From positions 1 to 9,662 of the forward strand of contig WXFH01000257.1 of NCBI GenBank assembly GCA_009881125.1: a stretch of 9,662 nt of DNA. The letters are read 5' to 3'. The DNA comes from Acidaminobacter sp. (GTDB lineage: Bacteria; Bacillota_A; Clostridia; Peptostreptococcales; Acidaminobacteraceae). How positions within the stretch are numbered: the first letter of the stretch is position 1; each line of letters starts with the position of its first letter. This document shows positions 1 through 9,626 of the stretch, piece by piece. The translations under genes were made by a program, and so were the position numbers. Under the pieces are notes generated by a model. It was not told where the DNA came from. It searched no databases and worked only from the letters and a program-made list of their open reading frames with translations.

Positions 1-43
1 TGACGCCGACACGCAGGTTGTAACCTGAGGCAATCTCCAGCAT
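1..43 (-). CDS. Start of an unidentified gene downstream of rpoC (partial, runs off the window)
   Basis: Only the first 14 codons are visible, reading MLEIASGYNLRVGV, and the frame is open to the edge. The start is chosen because a GGGAGG Shine-Dalgarno lies 8 nt upstream (52-57) and a near-consensus promoter with its own leader lies just before that. An earlier ATG at 59 in another frame has no ribosome binding site. The peptide does not look like the genes that often follow rpoC in Bacillota, namely an L7Ae-family protein or ribosomal protein S12. I do not recognise the family and assign no function. Two local folds may affect its expression: GAGG and CCTC flank a 4-nt spacer across the Shine-Dalgarno, and codons 6-10 contain the near-palindrome CAGGTTACAACCTG. 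Being a real start is plausible but rests on context rather than homology. Confidence 0.45.
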   Translation of the reverse strand, partial: MLEIASGYNLRVGV

Positions 44-97
44 GAGGGTGGCCTCCCATTCTAGTCTTTGGGAACTCGCTCACATGCGCACTCAATC

Positions 98-126
98 ATT
101 TTAACACCGAGTACAGACACTGTCAA
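98..126 (-). promoter_or_regulatory. Sigma-A promoter for the gene downstream of rpoC
   Basis: The minus strand reads TTGACA (121-126), a 17-bp spacer, then TAAAAT (98-103). The -35 box is the perfect consensus and the -10 box matches 5 of 6. TGT directly before the -10 gives an extended -10 element. Transcription would start near 91-92, leaving a leader of about 48 nt before the ATG at 43. The promoter lies in the non-coding gap after the rpoC stop codon, which supports a new transcription unit beginning here. Its -35 box lies inside an inverted repeat (113-153), so access by RNA polymerase could be controlled by a DNA-binding protein. No transcript data are available from sequence alone. 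Confidence 0.7.
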
Positions 127-153
127 CCATTTATCGTGAGTTGACAGGTCTGT
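113..153. repeat. Inverted repeat overlapping the -35 box downstream of rpoC
   Basis: On the plus strand CTGTCAAC (120-127) and GTTGACAG (140-147) are perfect inverted copies separated by 12 nt. Outer arms ACAGAC (113-118) and GTCTGT (148-153) extend the pairing to 14 bp, with only one unpaired base (119). In RNA from the minus strand this would be a strong hairpin just past the rpoC stop codon. It is not followed by a U tract, so it is not a standard intrinsic terminator. As DNA it overlaps the -35 hexamer of the downstream promoter, the usual place for a repressor operator. Both readings are inference; the repeat itself is directly visible. Confidence 0.75.
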
Positions 154-170
154 CCCGGTGAAAGATTCTG

Positions 171-3100
171 CTAAAAATCCATGTCATCTGCAGAGTCTTC
201 ATTTAAAACGGGTGGCTGGATCGCGATTTCTCGGTATTTCTTCATCCCTGTACCTGCCGGGATTAACTTGCCAATAATGACATTCTCCTTTAGGCCGATC
301 AACCGATCTTCTTTACCGTTAATGGCCGCTTCAGTCAGGACACGGGTGGTCTCCTGGAAGGAAGCTGCAGACAGGAAGGATTCAGTTGCGAGAGACGCTT
401 TTGTGATACCAAGCAGTGTACGGCTTCCGGTTGCCGGCGTACCGCCTGCTGCCTCGATTTTCTCGTTTTCATCGAGGTAATCGCGATAACTGCTGACGCC
501 GCCCGGCAACAAGAGTGAGTCACCCGGATCATCTATCTTAACTTTTGACAACATCTGCTTGACTATGATCTCAATGTGTTTGTCGTTGATGTCAACGCCC
601 TGCAGACGGTAAACTCTTTGTACCTCTTTGGTAATGTATTCCTGAACGCCGCGGACGCCCACTACTCTGAGCAGATCATGCGGGTTGATAGAGCCTTCCG
701 TGATCAGATCGCCGGCTACAACTCTATCGCCTTCTTTAACTTTAATGCGTGATCCAAAGACGATTTGGGAAATGCTTTGCTCGCCATCTTCACGCGTAAT
801 AACAACTTCACGCTTCTTTTTGGATTCTCTGAAAGCAACAACCCCGTCGACCTCAGCGATGACCGCCTGGCCTTTTGGTTTTCTGGCTTCAAACAATTCC
901 TCAACACGCGGGAGACCTTGTGTGATATCACCGCCGGCAACACCGCCGGTATGGAAGGTTCTCATTGTGAGCTGTGTGCCCGGCTCACCAATCGACTGTG
1001 CCGCGATAATACCTACCGCTTCACCGACATTGACGGATTTCCCTGTTGCCAGGTTGATGCCGTAACACTTGCTGCAAACGCCATAAGGTGTTTCACAGGT
1101 CAGAACCGTTCTCACATAGACCTTGTCAAGGCCGGCTTTGACAATCAATTCCGCGTGCTCATCCTGAATCATGGTATCTGCCGAAACCAGGAGTTCTCCC
1201 GTCTCAGGGTGAAGAATGTCCACTGCAGGATATCTGCCCATGACACGCTCTTCAAGTGATTCAATCACTTCATTGCCATCTTTGAAGGCTGTGACCCATA
1301 TTCCGGAAGTTGTGCCGCAATCAATATCGCGAACTATAACATCCTGGCTGACGTCGACGAGTCGACGGGTCAGGTATCCGGAGTCTGCCGTACGAAGCGC
1401 AGTATCCGCAAGACCTTTACGGGCACCGGTAGTGGATATGAAGTACTCCAGTACTGTCAGGCCTTCGCGGAAGTTGGAAACGATTGGAATCTCAACCGTA
1501 CGACCGAGGGCATTGGCCATCAGACCACGCATACCCGCAAGCTGACGAATCTGGTTCTTACTTCCGCGGGCACCGGAGTGCGCCATGATTTTAACGTTAT
1601 TGAGACGGTCGAGGCTGTCCATCAGGACTTCGGTAACGTCGTCCGTGGTTTTTGTCCAAGTTTCAATAACTTTCTCATAGCGTTCTTCATCTGAAATCAG
1701 TCCGCGTCTGTAAGCCTTTTGGTATTTATCAACCATGACCCTGGCTTCGTTGACAAGTTCCCACTTTTCTTTAGGAATGTCCATATCCGAAACCGAAATG
1801 GTAATCGCACCCTTGGTAGAGTATCTGAAGCCCATTTCTTTCATGTGGTCGAGAATGTTGGCAGTGATCGTATTGCCATGCTTTTTAAAGCATTTGCCGA
1901 TGATCTCTTCGAGTTTCTTCTTGGTGCAGAGGAAATCGATTTCCAGGGCATTTGGATCCTGTGCACGATTTACAAAACCGAGATCCTGAGGCACTTTTTC
2001 ATTGAAGATGAATCGACCCACTGTACTTTCGATCAGAATTGGCTCTCCGGTAATCGCGTCAAACCTGCGAAGTCTAACCTTCGCGTGCAGGCTGACCGCT
2101 TTATTCTCGTATGCCAGCATCATTTCGTCAAAATCTTTATAGACCGACCCTTCGCCTTTGTCACCGTCGATATCCACGGTGAGATAGTAGGCGCCAAGAA
2201 CCATATCCTGAGTAGGTGTTGTAATTGGGGAGCCGTCTTTTGGAGCGAGGATATTATTGACAGACAGCATCAGGAATCTCGCTTCAGCCTGGGCTTCAAC
2301 TGACAACGGAACGTGAACCGCCATCTGGTCGCCGTCGAAGTCCGCGTTGTACGCAGTACAGACAAGCGGATGGAGGCGGATCGCCTTACCTTCAACAAGT
2401 ACTGGCTCAAATGCCTGAATGCCAAGTCGGTGCAGCGTCGGTGCGCGGTTCAGAAGGACCGGATGATCTTTAATGACATCTTCAACAATGTCCCAAACTT
2501 CCGGGCGGATTCTTTCCACCATGCGCTTGGCGCTCTTGATGTTATGGACATAGCCTTCCTTGACAAGCCGCTTCATGACAAATGGCTTGAACAGTTCGAG
2601 GGCCATTTTCTTCGGCAGGCCGCACTGATAGAATTTCAGCTCCGGACCGACGACGATAACCGAACGGCCGGAATAGTCAACACGCTTTCCGAGAAGGTTC
2701 TGACGGAAACGTCCCTGCTTGCCCTTCAGCATGTCGGACAGAGATTTGAGCGGGCGATTGCCGGGACCAGTGACCGGTCTGCCGCGTCTGCCATTGTCTA
2801 TAAGGGCGTCGACAGCTTCCTGAAGCATCCGCTTTTCATTCCGTACGATGATGTCCGGAGCGCCGAGTTCAAGGAGGCGCTTCAGACGATTGTTTCTATT
2901 GATGACCCGACGGTAAAGGTCGTTCAGGTCTGAGGTTGCGAATCTGCCGCCGTCGAGCTGAACCATAGGCCGAAGATCCGGCGGGATGACCGGGATGACA
3001 TCCAGAATCATCCACGTAGGATCATTGCCGGACTTTCTGAAGGCTTCTACAACTTCGAGACGGCGGATTGCGCGGATGCGCTTCTGGCCCGTGCTGTCCT

Positions 3101-3692
3101 CGAGTCTGGCACGAAGTTCTTTGCTGAGTTCAATCAGGTCGATCTTCATGAGGATTTCCTGTATAGCCTCAGCACCCATTGCCGCCTTGAAGAGATTTCC
3201 GAACTTGTCGCGGTTTTCCTGATACTCGCGCTCAGAGAGCAGCTGCTTGTAGGCAAGTCCGGATTCGCCCGGTTCTGTCACAATATAAGAAGCAAAATAG
3301 AGTACTTTCTCCAGGGAACGTGGTGACATGTCAAGCAGGATTCCCATCTTGGAAGGAATTCCTTTAAAGTACCAGATATGTGAAACAGGTGCCGCCAATT
3401 CAATGTGGCCCATTCTCTCACGTCTGACTTTCGCTTTGGTTACCTCGACGCCGCAGCGGTCGCATACAACGCCTTTGTAACGAACGCGCTTGTATTTGCC
3501 GCAATGGCATTCCCAGTCTTTTGTGGGTCCAAATATTTTTTCACAGAACAGCCCTTCTTTTTCAGGCTTTAAGGTCCTGTAGTTGATAGTTTCCGGTTTT
3601 TTGACTTCACCCTTGGACCAAGAACGGATCTTGTCCGGTGAAGCCAGGCCGATTTTGATTGAATCAAAATTCGTAAACTCTAGCAAGGGCAT
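171..3692 (-). CDS. rpoC: DNA-directed RNA polymerase subunit beta'
   Basis: Encodes the 1173-residue beta' subunit, which forms the clamp and the catalytic centre of RNA polymerase. The start at 3692 fits the family N-terminus ([18 protein letters not shown]) and follows AGGGAG at 3697-3702. Visible landmarks in order: the N-terminal zinc ribbon with Cys62, Cys64, Cys77 and Cys80; the rudder and switch region around residues 301-350; the Mg-binding motif NADFDGDQM with Asp451, Asp453 and Asp455; the bridge helix from about 701; a second zinc site of Cys792, Cys866, Cys873 and Cys876; and trigger-loop sequence around 886-937 ([21 protein letters not shown]). The trigger loop lacks the large lineage insertion of E. 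coli, which agrees with a Gram-positive host. The gene begins 17 bp after rpoB, so the two are co-transcribed and likely translationally linked. It ends in TAG. No frameshift or missing key residue is seen. Confidence 0.99.
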   Translation of the reverse strand: MPLLEFTNFDSIKIGLASPDKIRSWSKGEVKKPETINYRTLKPEKEGLFCEKIFGPTKDWECHCGKYKRVRYKGVVCDRCGVEVTKAKVRRERMGHIELAAPVSHIWYFKGIPSKMGILLDMSPRSLEKVLYFASYIVTEPGESGLAYKQLLSEREYQENRDKFGNLFKAAMGAEAIQEILMKIDLIELSKELRARLEDSTGQKRIRAIRRLEVVEAFRKSGNDPTWMILDVIPVIPPDLRPMVQLDGGRFATSDLNDLYRRVINRNNRLKRLLELGAPDIIVRNEKRMLQEAVDALIDNGRRGRPVTGPGNRPLKSLSDMLKGKQGRFRQNLLGKRVDYSGRSVIVVGPELKFYQCGLPKKMALELFKPFVMKRLVKEGYVHNIKSAKRMVERIRPEVWDIVEDVIKDHPVLLNRAPTLHRLGIQAFEPVLVEGKAIRLHPLVCTAYNADFDGDQMAVHVPLSVEAQAEARFLMLSVNNILAPKDGSPITTPTQDMVLGAYYLTVDIDGDKGEGSVYKDFDEMMLAYENKAVSLHAKVRLRRFDAITGEPILIESTVGRFIFNEKVPQDLGFVNRAQDPNALEIDFLCTKKKLEEIIGKCFKKHGNTITANILDHMKEMGFRYSTKGAITISVSDMDIPKEKWELVNEARVMVDKYQKAYRRGLISDEERYEKVIETWTKTTDDVTEVLMDSLDRLNNVKIMAHSGARGSKNQIRQLAGMRGLMANALGRTVEIPIVSNFREGLTVLEYFISTTGARKGLADTALRTADSGYLTRRLVDVSQDVIVRDIDCGTTSGIWVTAFKDGNEVIESLEERVMGRYPAVDILHPETGELLVSADTMIQDEHAELIVKAGLDKVYVRTVLTCETPYGVCSKCYGINLATGKSVNVGEAVGIIAAQSIGEPGTQLTMRTFHTGGVAGGDITQGLPRVEELFEARKPKGQAVIAEVDGVVAFRESKKKREVVITREDGEQSISQIVFGSRIKVKEGDRVVAGDLITEGSINPHDLLRVVGVRGVQEYITKEVQRVYRLQGVDINDKHIEIIVKQMLSKVKIDDPGDSLLLPGGVSSYRDYLDENEKIEAAGGTPATGSRTLLGITKASLATESFLSAASFQETTRVLTEAAINGKEDRLIGLKENVIIGKLIPAGTGMKKYREIAIQPPVLNEDSADDMDF

Positions 3693-3696
3693 TCCT

Positions 3697-3702
3697 CTCC
3701 CT
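3697..3702 (-). promoter_or_regulatory. Ribosome binding site of rpoC
   Basis: AGGGAG lies 4 nt before the ATG at 3692, a short spacing, and sits inside the 17-nt gap after the rpoB stop codon. It supports this ATG as the start; the first residues also match the normal beta' N-terminus. Confidence 0.7.
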
Positions 3703-3709
3703 TCGGATA

Positions 3710-7396
<3,687 letters not shown>

Positions 7397-7403
7397 CAAG
7401 TCT

Positions 7404-7411
7404 TCACCCCT
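7404..7411 (-). promoter_or_regulatory. Ribosome binding site that decides the rpoB start
   Basis: AGGGGTGA, a near match to the anti-Shine-Dalgarno complement, ends 7 nt before the ATG at 7396. The upstream in-frame ATG at 7412-7414 abuts this site and has only AT-rich sequence before it, so initiation at 7396 is favoured. Confidence 0.8.
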
Positions 7412-7445
7412 CATTAATAGTCAGACAGAATACAATGGATAACAA

Positions 7446-7496
7446 CGTTTTATAAGCTAAAATCTGGCGTTTAACAAAAAATAACGATAAAACGCC
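7446..7496 (-). promoter_or_regulatory. Competing hairpins in the rpoB 5' UTR
   Basis: In the minus-strand RNA, GGCGUUU (7490-7496) can pair with AAACGCC (7466-7472), giving a 7-bp stem with a U-rich loop. Overlapping bases, CGUUUUAU (7487-7494), can instead pair over 8 bp with AUAAAACG (7446-7453). The two structures exclude each other. This arrangement could make rpoB translation or transcription responsive to elongation rate or to a ligand, but it does not match an RNA family I know. The complementarity is seen; a regulatory role is inference, and AT-rich leaders give such pairings by chance fairly often. Confidence 0.4.
7449..7477 (-). promoter_or_regulatory. Possible second, weaker rpoB promoter
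   Basis: TTGTTA (7472-7477, 4 of 6 to consensus), a 17-bp spacer and TATAAA (7449-7454, 5 of 6) lie closer to rpoB than the main promoter. Its elements coincide with the hairpin arms described for the 5' UTR. The stretch is AT-rich, so a chance match is quite possible. Confidence 0.3.
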
Positions 7497-7540
7497 ATCT
7501 TAACAATGACATTTTACTTACATACTTATGGCATTATAAA

Positions 7541-7569
7541 ATAATAGCACAGCGGATTATCGAAGTCAA
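7541..7569 (-). promoter_or_regulatory. Main sigma-A promoter of rpoBC
   Basis: The minus strand reads TTGACT (7564-7569), a 17-bp spacer and TATTAT (7541-7546), matching consensus at 5 of 6 positions in each box. TGC directly before the -10 box provides an extended -10. Upstream sequence is AT-rich, as for an UP element. Start of transcription is expected near 7532-7534, giving a leader of about 135 nt to the ATG at 7396. The promoter lies behind two terminator-like hairpins after rplL, so it would let rpoBC be expressed independently of the ribosomal protein genes. Confidence 0.8.
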
Positions 7570-7582
7570 CAATAGAATTGTT
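7568..7582. repeat. Short palindrome touching the rpoB -35 box
   Basis: AACAAT and ATTGTT are separated by AGA (7568-7582), a 15-bp inverted repeat whose left end overlaps the -35 hexamer at 7564-7569. Its position suits an operator, but 6-bp AT-rich arms are weak evidence. Confidence 0.35.
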
Positions 7583-7631
7583 CGCAAGTGATATTTTGTG
7601 CTATTTTCTGGTCGAACCACCTAAGCTGCTC

Positions 7632-7693
7632 AAAAACAAACTGCCGGTGTTGTGCAATTTGTTGATCCCGCTGCCATCGGCAAAAGCCGGCAG
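7632..7693 (-). terminator. Second terminator-like hairpin between rplL and rpoB, with an alternative fold
   Basis: In the minus-strand RNA, CUGCCGG (7687-7693) pairs with CCGGCAG (7641-7647) over 7 bp, all but one G-C, and the stem is followed by UUUGUUUUU (7632-7640). The loop is long (39 nt). The same upstream arm can instead form a local hairpin with bases inside that loop: CUGCC and GGC pair with GCC (7679-7681) and GGCAG (7671-7675) around a UUUU loop. Because the local fold is made first during transcription, it could prevent the terminator. The element thus resembles an attenuator controlling read-through into rpoB. Confidence 0.5.
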
Positions 7694-7714
7694 TGTTTTT
7701 CAACGGCTTCAAGC

Positions 7715-7761
7715 GAAAACAAGGGATCGTCCGGCCGCACAAACGAGCAGGACAATCCCTT
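7715..7761 (-). terminator. Terminator-like hairpin just after rplL
   Basis: Beginning 16 nt after the rplL stop codon, AAGGGAUUGUCC (7750-7761) pairs with GGACGAUCCCUU (7721-7732) over 12 bp, including one G-U pair, around a 17-nt loop. It is followed by GUUUUC, a short U tract. The strong stem and weak U tract suggest partial termination, which would lower rpoBC expression relative to rplJL while allowing read-through. Confidence 0.65.
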
Positions 7762-7777
7762 GATGACTATAGTTTTA

Positions 7778-8143
7778 TTACTTGAGTTCGACAGTAGCGC
7801 CAGCGCCTTCGAGGGCAGCTTTAACTTTGTCAGCTTCTTCTTTAGGAAGTTGCTCTTTAACTGGCTTTGGAGCATTGTCGACGAGGTCTTTTGCTTCTTT
7901 GAGACCAAGGCCTGTAAGCTCACGAACAACTTTGATAACTTCGATTTTCTTTGCGCCTGCAGAAGCAAGAATGACGTCAAACTCAGTCTGCTCTTCTACA
8001 ACAGGACCTGCAGCAGCAGCGCCAACAACAACTGGAGCAGATGCAGATACGCCAAACTCTTCTTCGCATGCTTTGACGAGCTCGTTAAGCTCGAGTACAG
8101 TCATACCTTTGATTGCTTCAATAATTTGCTCTTTAGTTACCAT
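7778..8143 (-). CDS. rplL: 50S ribosomal protein L7/L12
   Basis: A 121-residue protein of normal family length, the multi-copy stalk component that recruits and activates the GTPase translation factors (EF-Tu, EF-G, IF2, RF3). Residues 1-32 form the dimerisation and L10-binding helices. An Ala/Gly/Val-rich hinge follows (about 33-52), here short and low in complexity. The globular C-terminal domain (about 53-121) carries the factor-binding helix around Lys65-Arg74 ([10 protein letters not shown]) and the family block [27 protein letters not shown] at 8151-8157 supports the start at 8143. It follows rplJ after 64 bp containing a GC-only hairpin, and is followed by terminator-like hairpins. Expression must exceed that of L10 several-fold, because each L10 binds two or three L12 dimers. 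Confidence 0.99.
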   Translation of the reverse strand: MVTKEQIIEAIKGMTVLELNELVKACEEEFGVSASAPVVVGAAAAGPVVEEQTEFDVILASAGAKKIEVIKVVRELTGLGLKEAKDLVDNAPKPVKEQLPKEEADKVKAALEGAGATVELK

Positions 8144-8178
8144 TTAGGTACACCTCCATAGATTAATGTTTCAGGATG

Positions 8179-8198
8179 CGGCCGGGAATCTCCGGCCG
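8179..8198 (-). other. GC-only hairpin in the rplJ-rplL gap
   Basis: In the minus-strand RNA, CGGCCGG (8192-8198) pairs perfectly with CCGGCCG (8179-8185) around a 6-nt loop. It begins 9 nt after the rplJ stop codon. No U tract follows, so it is not an intrinsic terminator. It ends about 20 nt before the rplL Shine-Dalgarno. It could separate translation of the two genes, mark a processing site, or protect the rplL message from 3' or 5' decay. The structure is clear; the role is inference. Confidence 0.7.
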
Positions 8199-8207
8199 AG
8201 TTTTGAA

Positions 8208-8708
8208 TTACGCGGACTTTCCTTCTTGCTTGTCGATAATGTTCTGCAAGAGGTAAGCAAAGTTGGATATAGGTGATTTGATACTGCCAAGGAATTTCGC
8301 GATGAGCACTTCACGTGATGGTATATCAGCGATTGCCTTAATGCCGTCTACATCGTAGTAAGTGCTCTCAATGACACCTGACTTAAGTTCGAGATTCTTA
8401 TGATCTTTAGCAAAATCCTTTAGAATCTTTGCTGGGACAACCGGATCTCCATAACCGAAAGCGATAGCGTTCGGACCTGTGAGATCATTCGCCAGTGTTT
8501 CGAAAGCAGTGCCTTCGAGCGCGAGCTTAACAAGGTTGTTTTTGTAAATTTTGTAATCGACGCCAGCTTCTCTGAAATTCTTTCTCAGCGCAGTTGCTTC
8601 CTCAACTTTGAGGCCGCGGTAGTCAACTATGACGACCGACTTCGCTTGTTGAAATTTTTCTTTGATTTCCTCGACGATTACCTTCTTTTTATCGAAGTTA
8701 TTAGACAT
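8208..8708 (-). CDS. rplJ: 50S ribosomal protein L10
   Basis: A 166-residue protein that anchors the L7/L12 dimers to 23S rRNA and, as the L10-L12 complex, is the autoregulator of this operon in well-studied bacteria. The N-terminal rRNA-binding domain (about 1-130) contains the family pattern VVIVDYRGL (25-33) and the KNNLVKLAL block (57-65). The C-terminal helix from about 131 onward (SREVLIAKFLGSIKSPISNF) is the L12-binding arm. The start at 8708 is set by GAGGAGGTGG at 8713-8722; an in-frame ATG at 8741 would place initiation inside the terminator U tract and add an atypical N-terminus. A promoter, an L10 leader and an attenuator precede the gene. Confidence 0.98.
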   Translation of the reverse strand: MSNNFDKKKVIVEEIKEKFQQAKSVVIVDYRGLKVEEATALRKNFREAGVDYKIYKNNLVKLALEGTAFETLANDLTGPNAIAFGYGDPVVPAKILKDFAKDHKNLELKSGVIESTYYDVDGIKAIADIPSREVLIAKFLGSIKSPISNFAYLLQNIIDKQEGKSA

Positions 8709-8712
8709 CAGT

Positions 8713-8722
8713 CCACCTCCTC
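8713..8722 (-). promoter_or_regulatory. Ribosome binding site that decides the rplJ start
   Basis: GAGGAGGTGG is a near-perfect Shine-Dalgarno; its AGGAGG core lies 7 nt before the ATG at 8708. It is only about 15 nt after the attenuator U tract, so terminated transcripts lack it. Confidence 0.85.
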
Positions 8723-8737
8723 TGTGACCTATCTGGA

Positions 8738-8771
8738 ACAAAAAACCTCTCTTCCGTAGACAAGAGAGGTT
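8738..8771 (-). terminator. Attenuator terminator in the rplJL leader
   Basis: In the minus-strand RNA, AACCUCUCUU (8762-8771) pairs perfectly with AAGAGAGGUU (8744-8753) over 10 bp around the 8-nt loop GUCUACGG. The final UU begins a run of six U (8740-8745), giving UUUUUUGUU. This is a canonical intrinsic terminator placed 16 nt before the rplJ ribosome binding site rather than after a gene, so it must act as an attenuator. Its loop is exactly complementary to the CCGUAGAC segment of the upstream L10 leader (8836-8843), and the pairing can extend into the first stem arm to 10 bp, which provides an obvious antiterminator. Confidence 0.88.
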
Positions 8772-8800
8772 AAAAGCAAAATTGGGCTGCTCTATAATTG

Positions 8801-8843
8801 ACCTCGGTAGGATATTAAGCGCTAAGGCACCTACTGTCTACGG
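8801..8843 (-). promoter_or_regulatory. L10 leader RNA core (autoregulatory site of rplJL)
   Basis: The minus-strand RNA has the recognisable L10-leader pattern: CCGUAGACAG, then GUAGG (8830-8834) pairing with CCUAC (8807-8811), a short inner stem capped by CUUA, the internal-loop sequence CUUAAUAU, and the closing CCGAGG. In the well-studied cases the L10-L12 complex binds this structure, which mimics its 23S rRNA site, and represses rplJL. In Bacillus subtilis this works by transcription termination, and the terminator at 8738-8771 fits the same design. Recognition is from memory of the family consensus, not from a covariance-model search. Confidence 0.8.
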
Positions 8844-8882
8844 TGGATATTCGATTGGTTGTCCGGTACTGAGTCCTCGGGT

Positions 8883-8911
8883 ATTGTATCACCTGCAAAG
8901 TGATCCGTCAA
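8883..8911 (-). promoter_or_regulatory. Sigma-A promoter of rplJL
   Basis: The minus strand reads TTGACG (8906-8911), a 17-bp spacer and TACAAT (8883-8888), with 5 of 6 matches in each box. TGA directly before the -10 box makes an extended -10. It starts 8 bp after the rplA stop codon, so transcription would begin near 8876 and yield a leader of about 168 nt carrying the L10 site and the attenuator. It gives rplJL expression independent of the upstream rplK-rplA unit. Confidence 0.82.
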
Positions 8912-8919
8912 CCCTAAGA

Positions 8920-9612
8920 TTACAGCTTCGCAGCGTTGATGCGAATGCCCGGGCTCATGGTGCTTGCGACCGTGACACTGCGCAGGTAAGTACCTTTGGC
9001 AGCTGCTGGCTTCGCTTTGATCAGCGCATCCATAATGACACGGAAGTTTTCGACGAGTTTCTCGTCTTCGAATGAAATTTTACCGATGACAACGTGAACG
9101 ATGTTCGTCTTGTCAAGTCGATATTCAACTTTACCGGCTTTGATCTCGTTGACAGCGCGAGCGATGTCAAAAGAGACAGTACCGGATTTAGGGTTTGGCA
9201 TGAGTCCTTTAGGACCGAGCACACGGCCAAGGCGGCCGACAAGACCCATCATGTCAGGTGTAGCAACCATGACATCAAAGTCAAACCAGTTTTCATTCTG
9301 AATTTTGTTGATCATGTCTTCTGCACCGACGAAATCAGCGCCGGCATTCTCAGCCTCAACTGCCTTTTCGCCTTTTGCGATGACAAGGACTTTCTTTGTT
9401 TTACCGATACCGTGCGGCAGAACTACTGCGCCACGAACCTGCTGGTCCGCGTGACGGCCGTCAACACCAAGCTTGACGTGAACTTCAACAGTCTCATCGA
9501 ATTTAGCGCGAGCGAGCTTTTTGACGAGTGAAATTGTTTCTTCCACATCATAAAGCTTGCCAGCTTCGATCAACTTTGCAGCCTCGGCATAATGTTTTCC
9601 AACTTTAGCCAT
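8920..9612 (-). CDS. rplA: 50S ribosomal protein L1
   Basis: A 230-residue protein of usual length that forms the mobile L1 stalk of the large subunit, helping deacylated tRNA leave the E site, and that represses its own mRNA in many bacteria. The N-terminus [21 protein letters not shown] is typical. The family signature [20 protein letters not shown] spans about 126-145. RNA-contact residues expected for the family are present: Phe38 in the AKFDE segment and Thr218-Met219 near the C-terminus. Ser220 stands where most relatives have Gly (TMSPG instead of TMGPG), a small oddity. The start at 9612 is chosen because GAGGAGG lies 7 nt upstream; an in-frame ATG at 9651 would add 13 untypical residues and overlap a regulatory stem. 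rplK is expected just beyond the right edge but is not visible. Confidence 0.98.
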   Translation of the reverse strand: MAKVGKHYAEAAKLIEAGKLYDVEETISLVKKLARAKFDETVEVHVKLGVDGRHADQQVRGAVVLPHGIGKTKKVLVIAKGEKAVEAENAGADFVGAEDMINKIQNENWFDFDVMVATPDMMGLVGRLGRVLGPKGLMPNPKSGTVSFDIARAVNEIKAGKVEYRLDKTNIVHVVIGKISFEDEKLVENFRVIMDALIKAKPAAAKGTYLRSVTVASTMSPGIRINAAKL

Positions 9613-9619
9613 TCTTTTT

Positions 9620-9626
9620 CCTCCTC
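9620..9626 (-). promoter_or_regulatory. Ribosome binding site that decides the rplA start
   Basis: GAGGAGG lies 7 nt before the ATG at 9612 and directly follows the candidate L1-binding stem, so L1 bound there could block initiation. Confidence 0.85.

Larger units (their letters stand above)
7397..7777 (-). other. Non-coding rplL-rpoB gap (terminators, promoter, rpoB leader)
   Basis: No convincing gene lies here. In transcription order the gap holds two terminator-like hairpins (7715-7761 and 7632-7693), about 60 nt with nothing clear, a promoter (7541-7569) and the rpoB 5' UTR with alternative hairpins (7446-7496). In Bacillus subtilis this interval holds ybxB, a methyltransferase-like gene; no trace of it is visible. 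The promoter-proximal half is clearly more AT-rich than the coding regions. Confidence 0.85.

Noticed and set aside
141..146. TTGACA on the plus strand as a divergent promoter
   Set aside because: It is just the mirror arm of the inverted repeat; no -10 box at the right distance and no plus-strand gene.
113..153. Inverted repeat after rpoC as an intrinsic terminator
   Set aside because: No run of U follows on either strand; kept only as a repeat or possible operator.
1719..2933. Two plus-strand open frames (194 and 206 codons) opposite rpoC
   Set aside because: Antisense to the conserved core of beta'; product sequences look random and there is no promoter or Shine-Dalgarno support.
7434..7442. 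TTATCCATT on the minus strand as a DnaA box
   Set aside because: Matches only 7 of 9 consensus bases and is a single copy; not an origin.
7610..7618. GGTTCGACC resembling a tRNA T-arm
   Set aside because: No acceptor, D-arm or anticodon stem can be built around it.
7641..7700. Terminator reading on the plus strand (hairpin followed by GTGTTTTT)
   Set aside because: There is no plus-strand gene to terminate; it follows from the symmetry of the minus-strand hairpin.
7652..8161. Plus-strand open frame opposite rplL and its terminator
   Set aside because: Its sequence is the reverse of the repetitive rplL hinge and the terminator stems; not a plausible protein.
8709..8741. N-terminal extension of L10 from an ATG at 8741
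   Set aside because: Would start inside the attenuator U tract and translate through the real Shine-Dalgarno.
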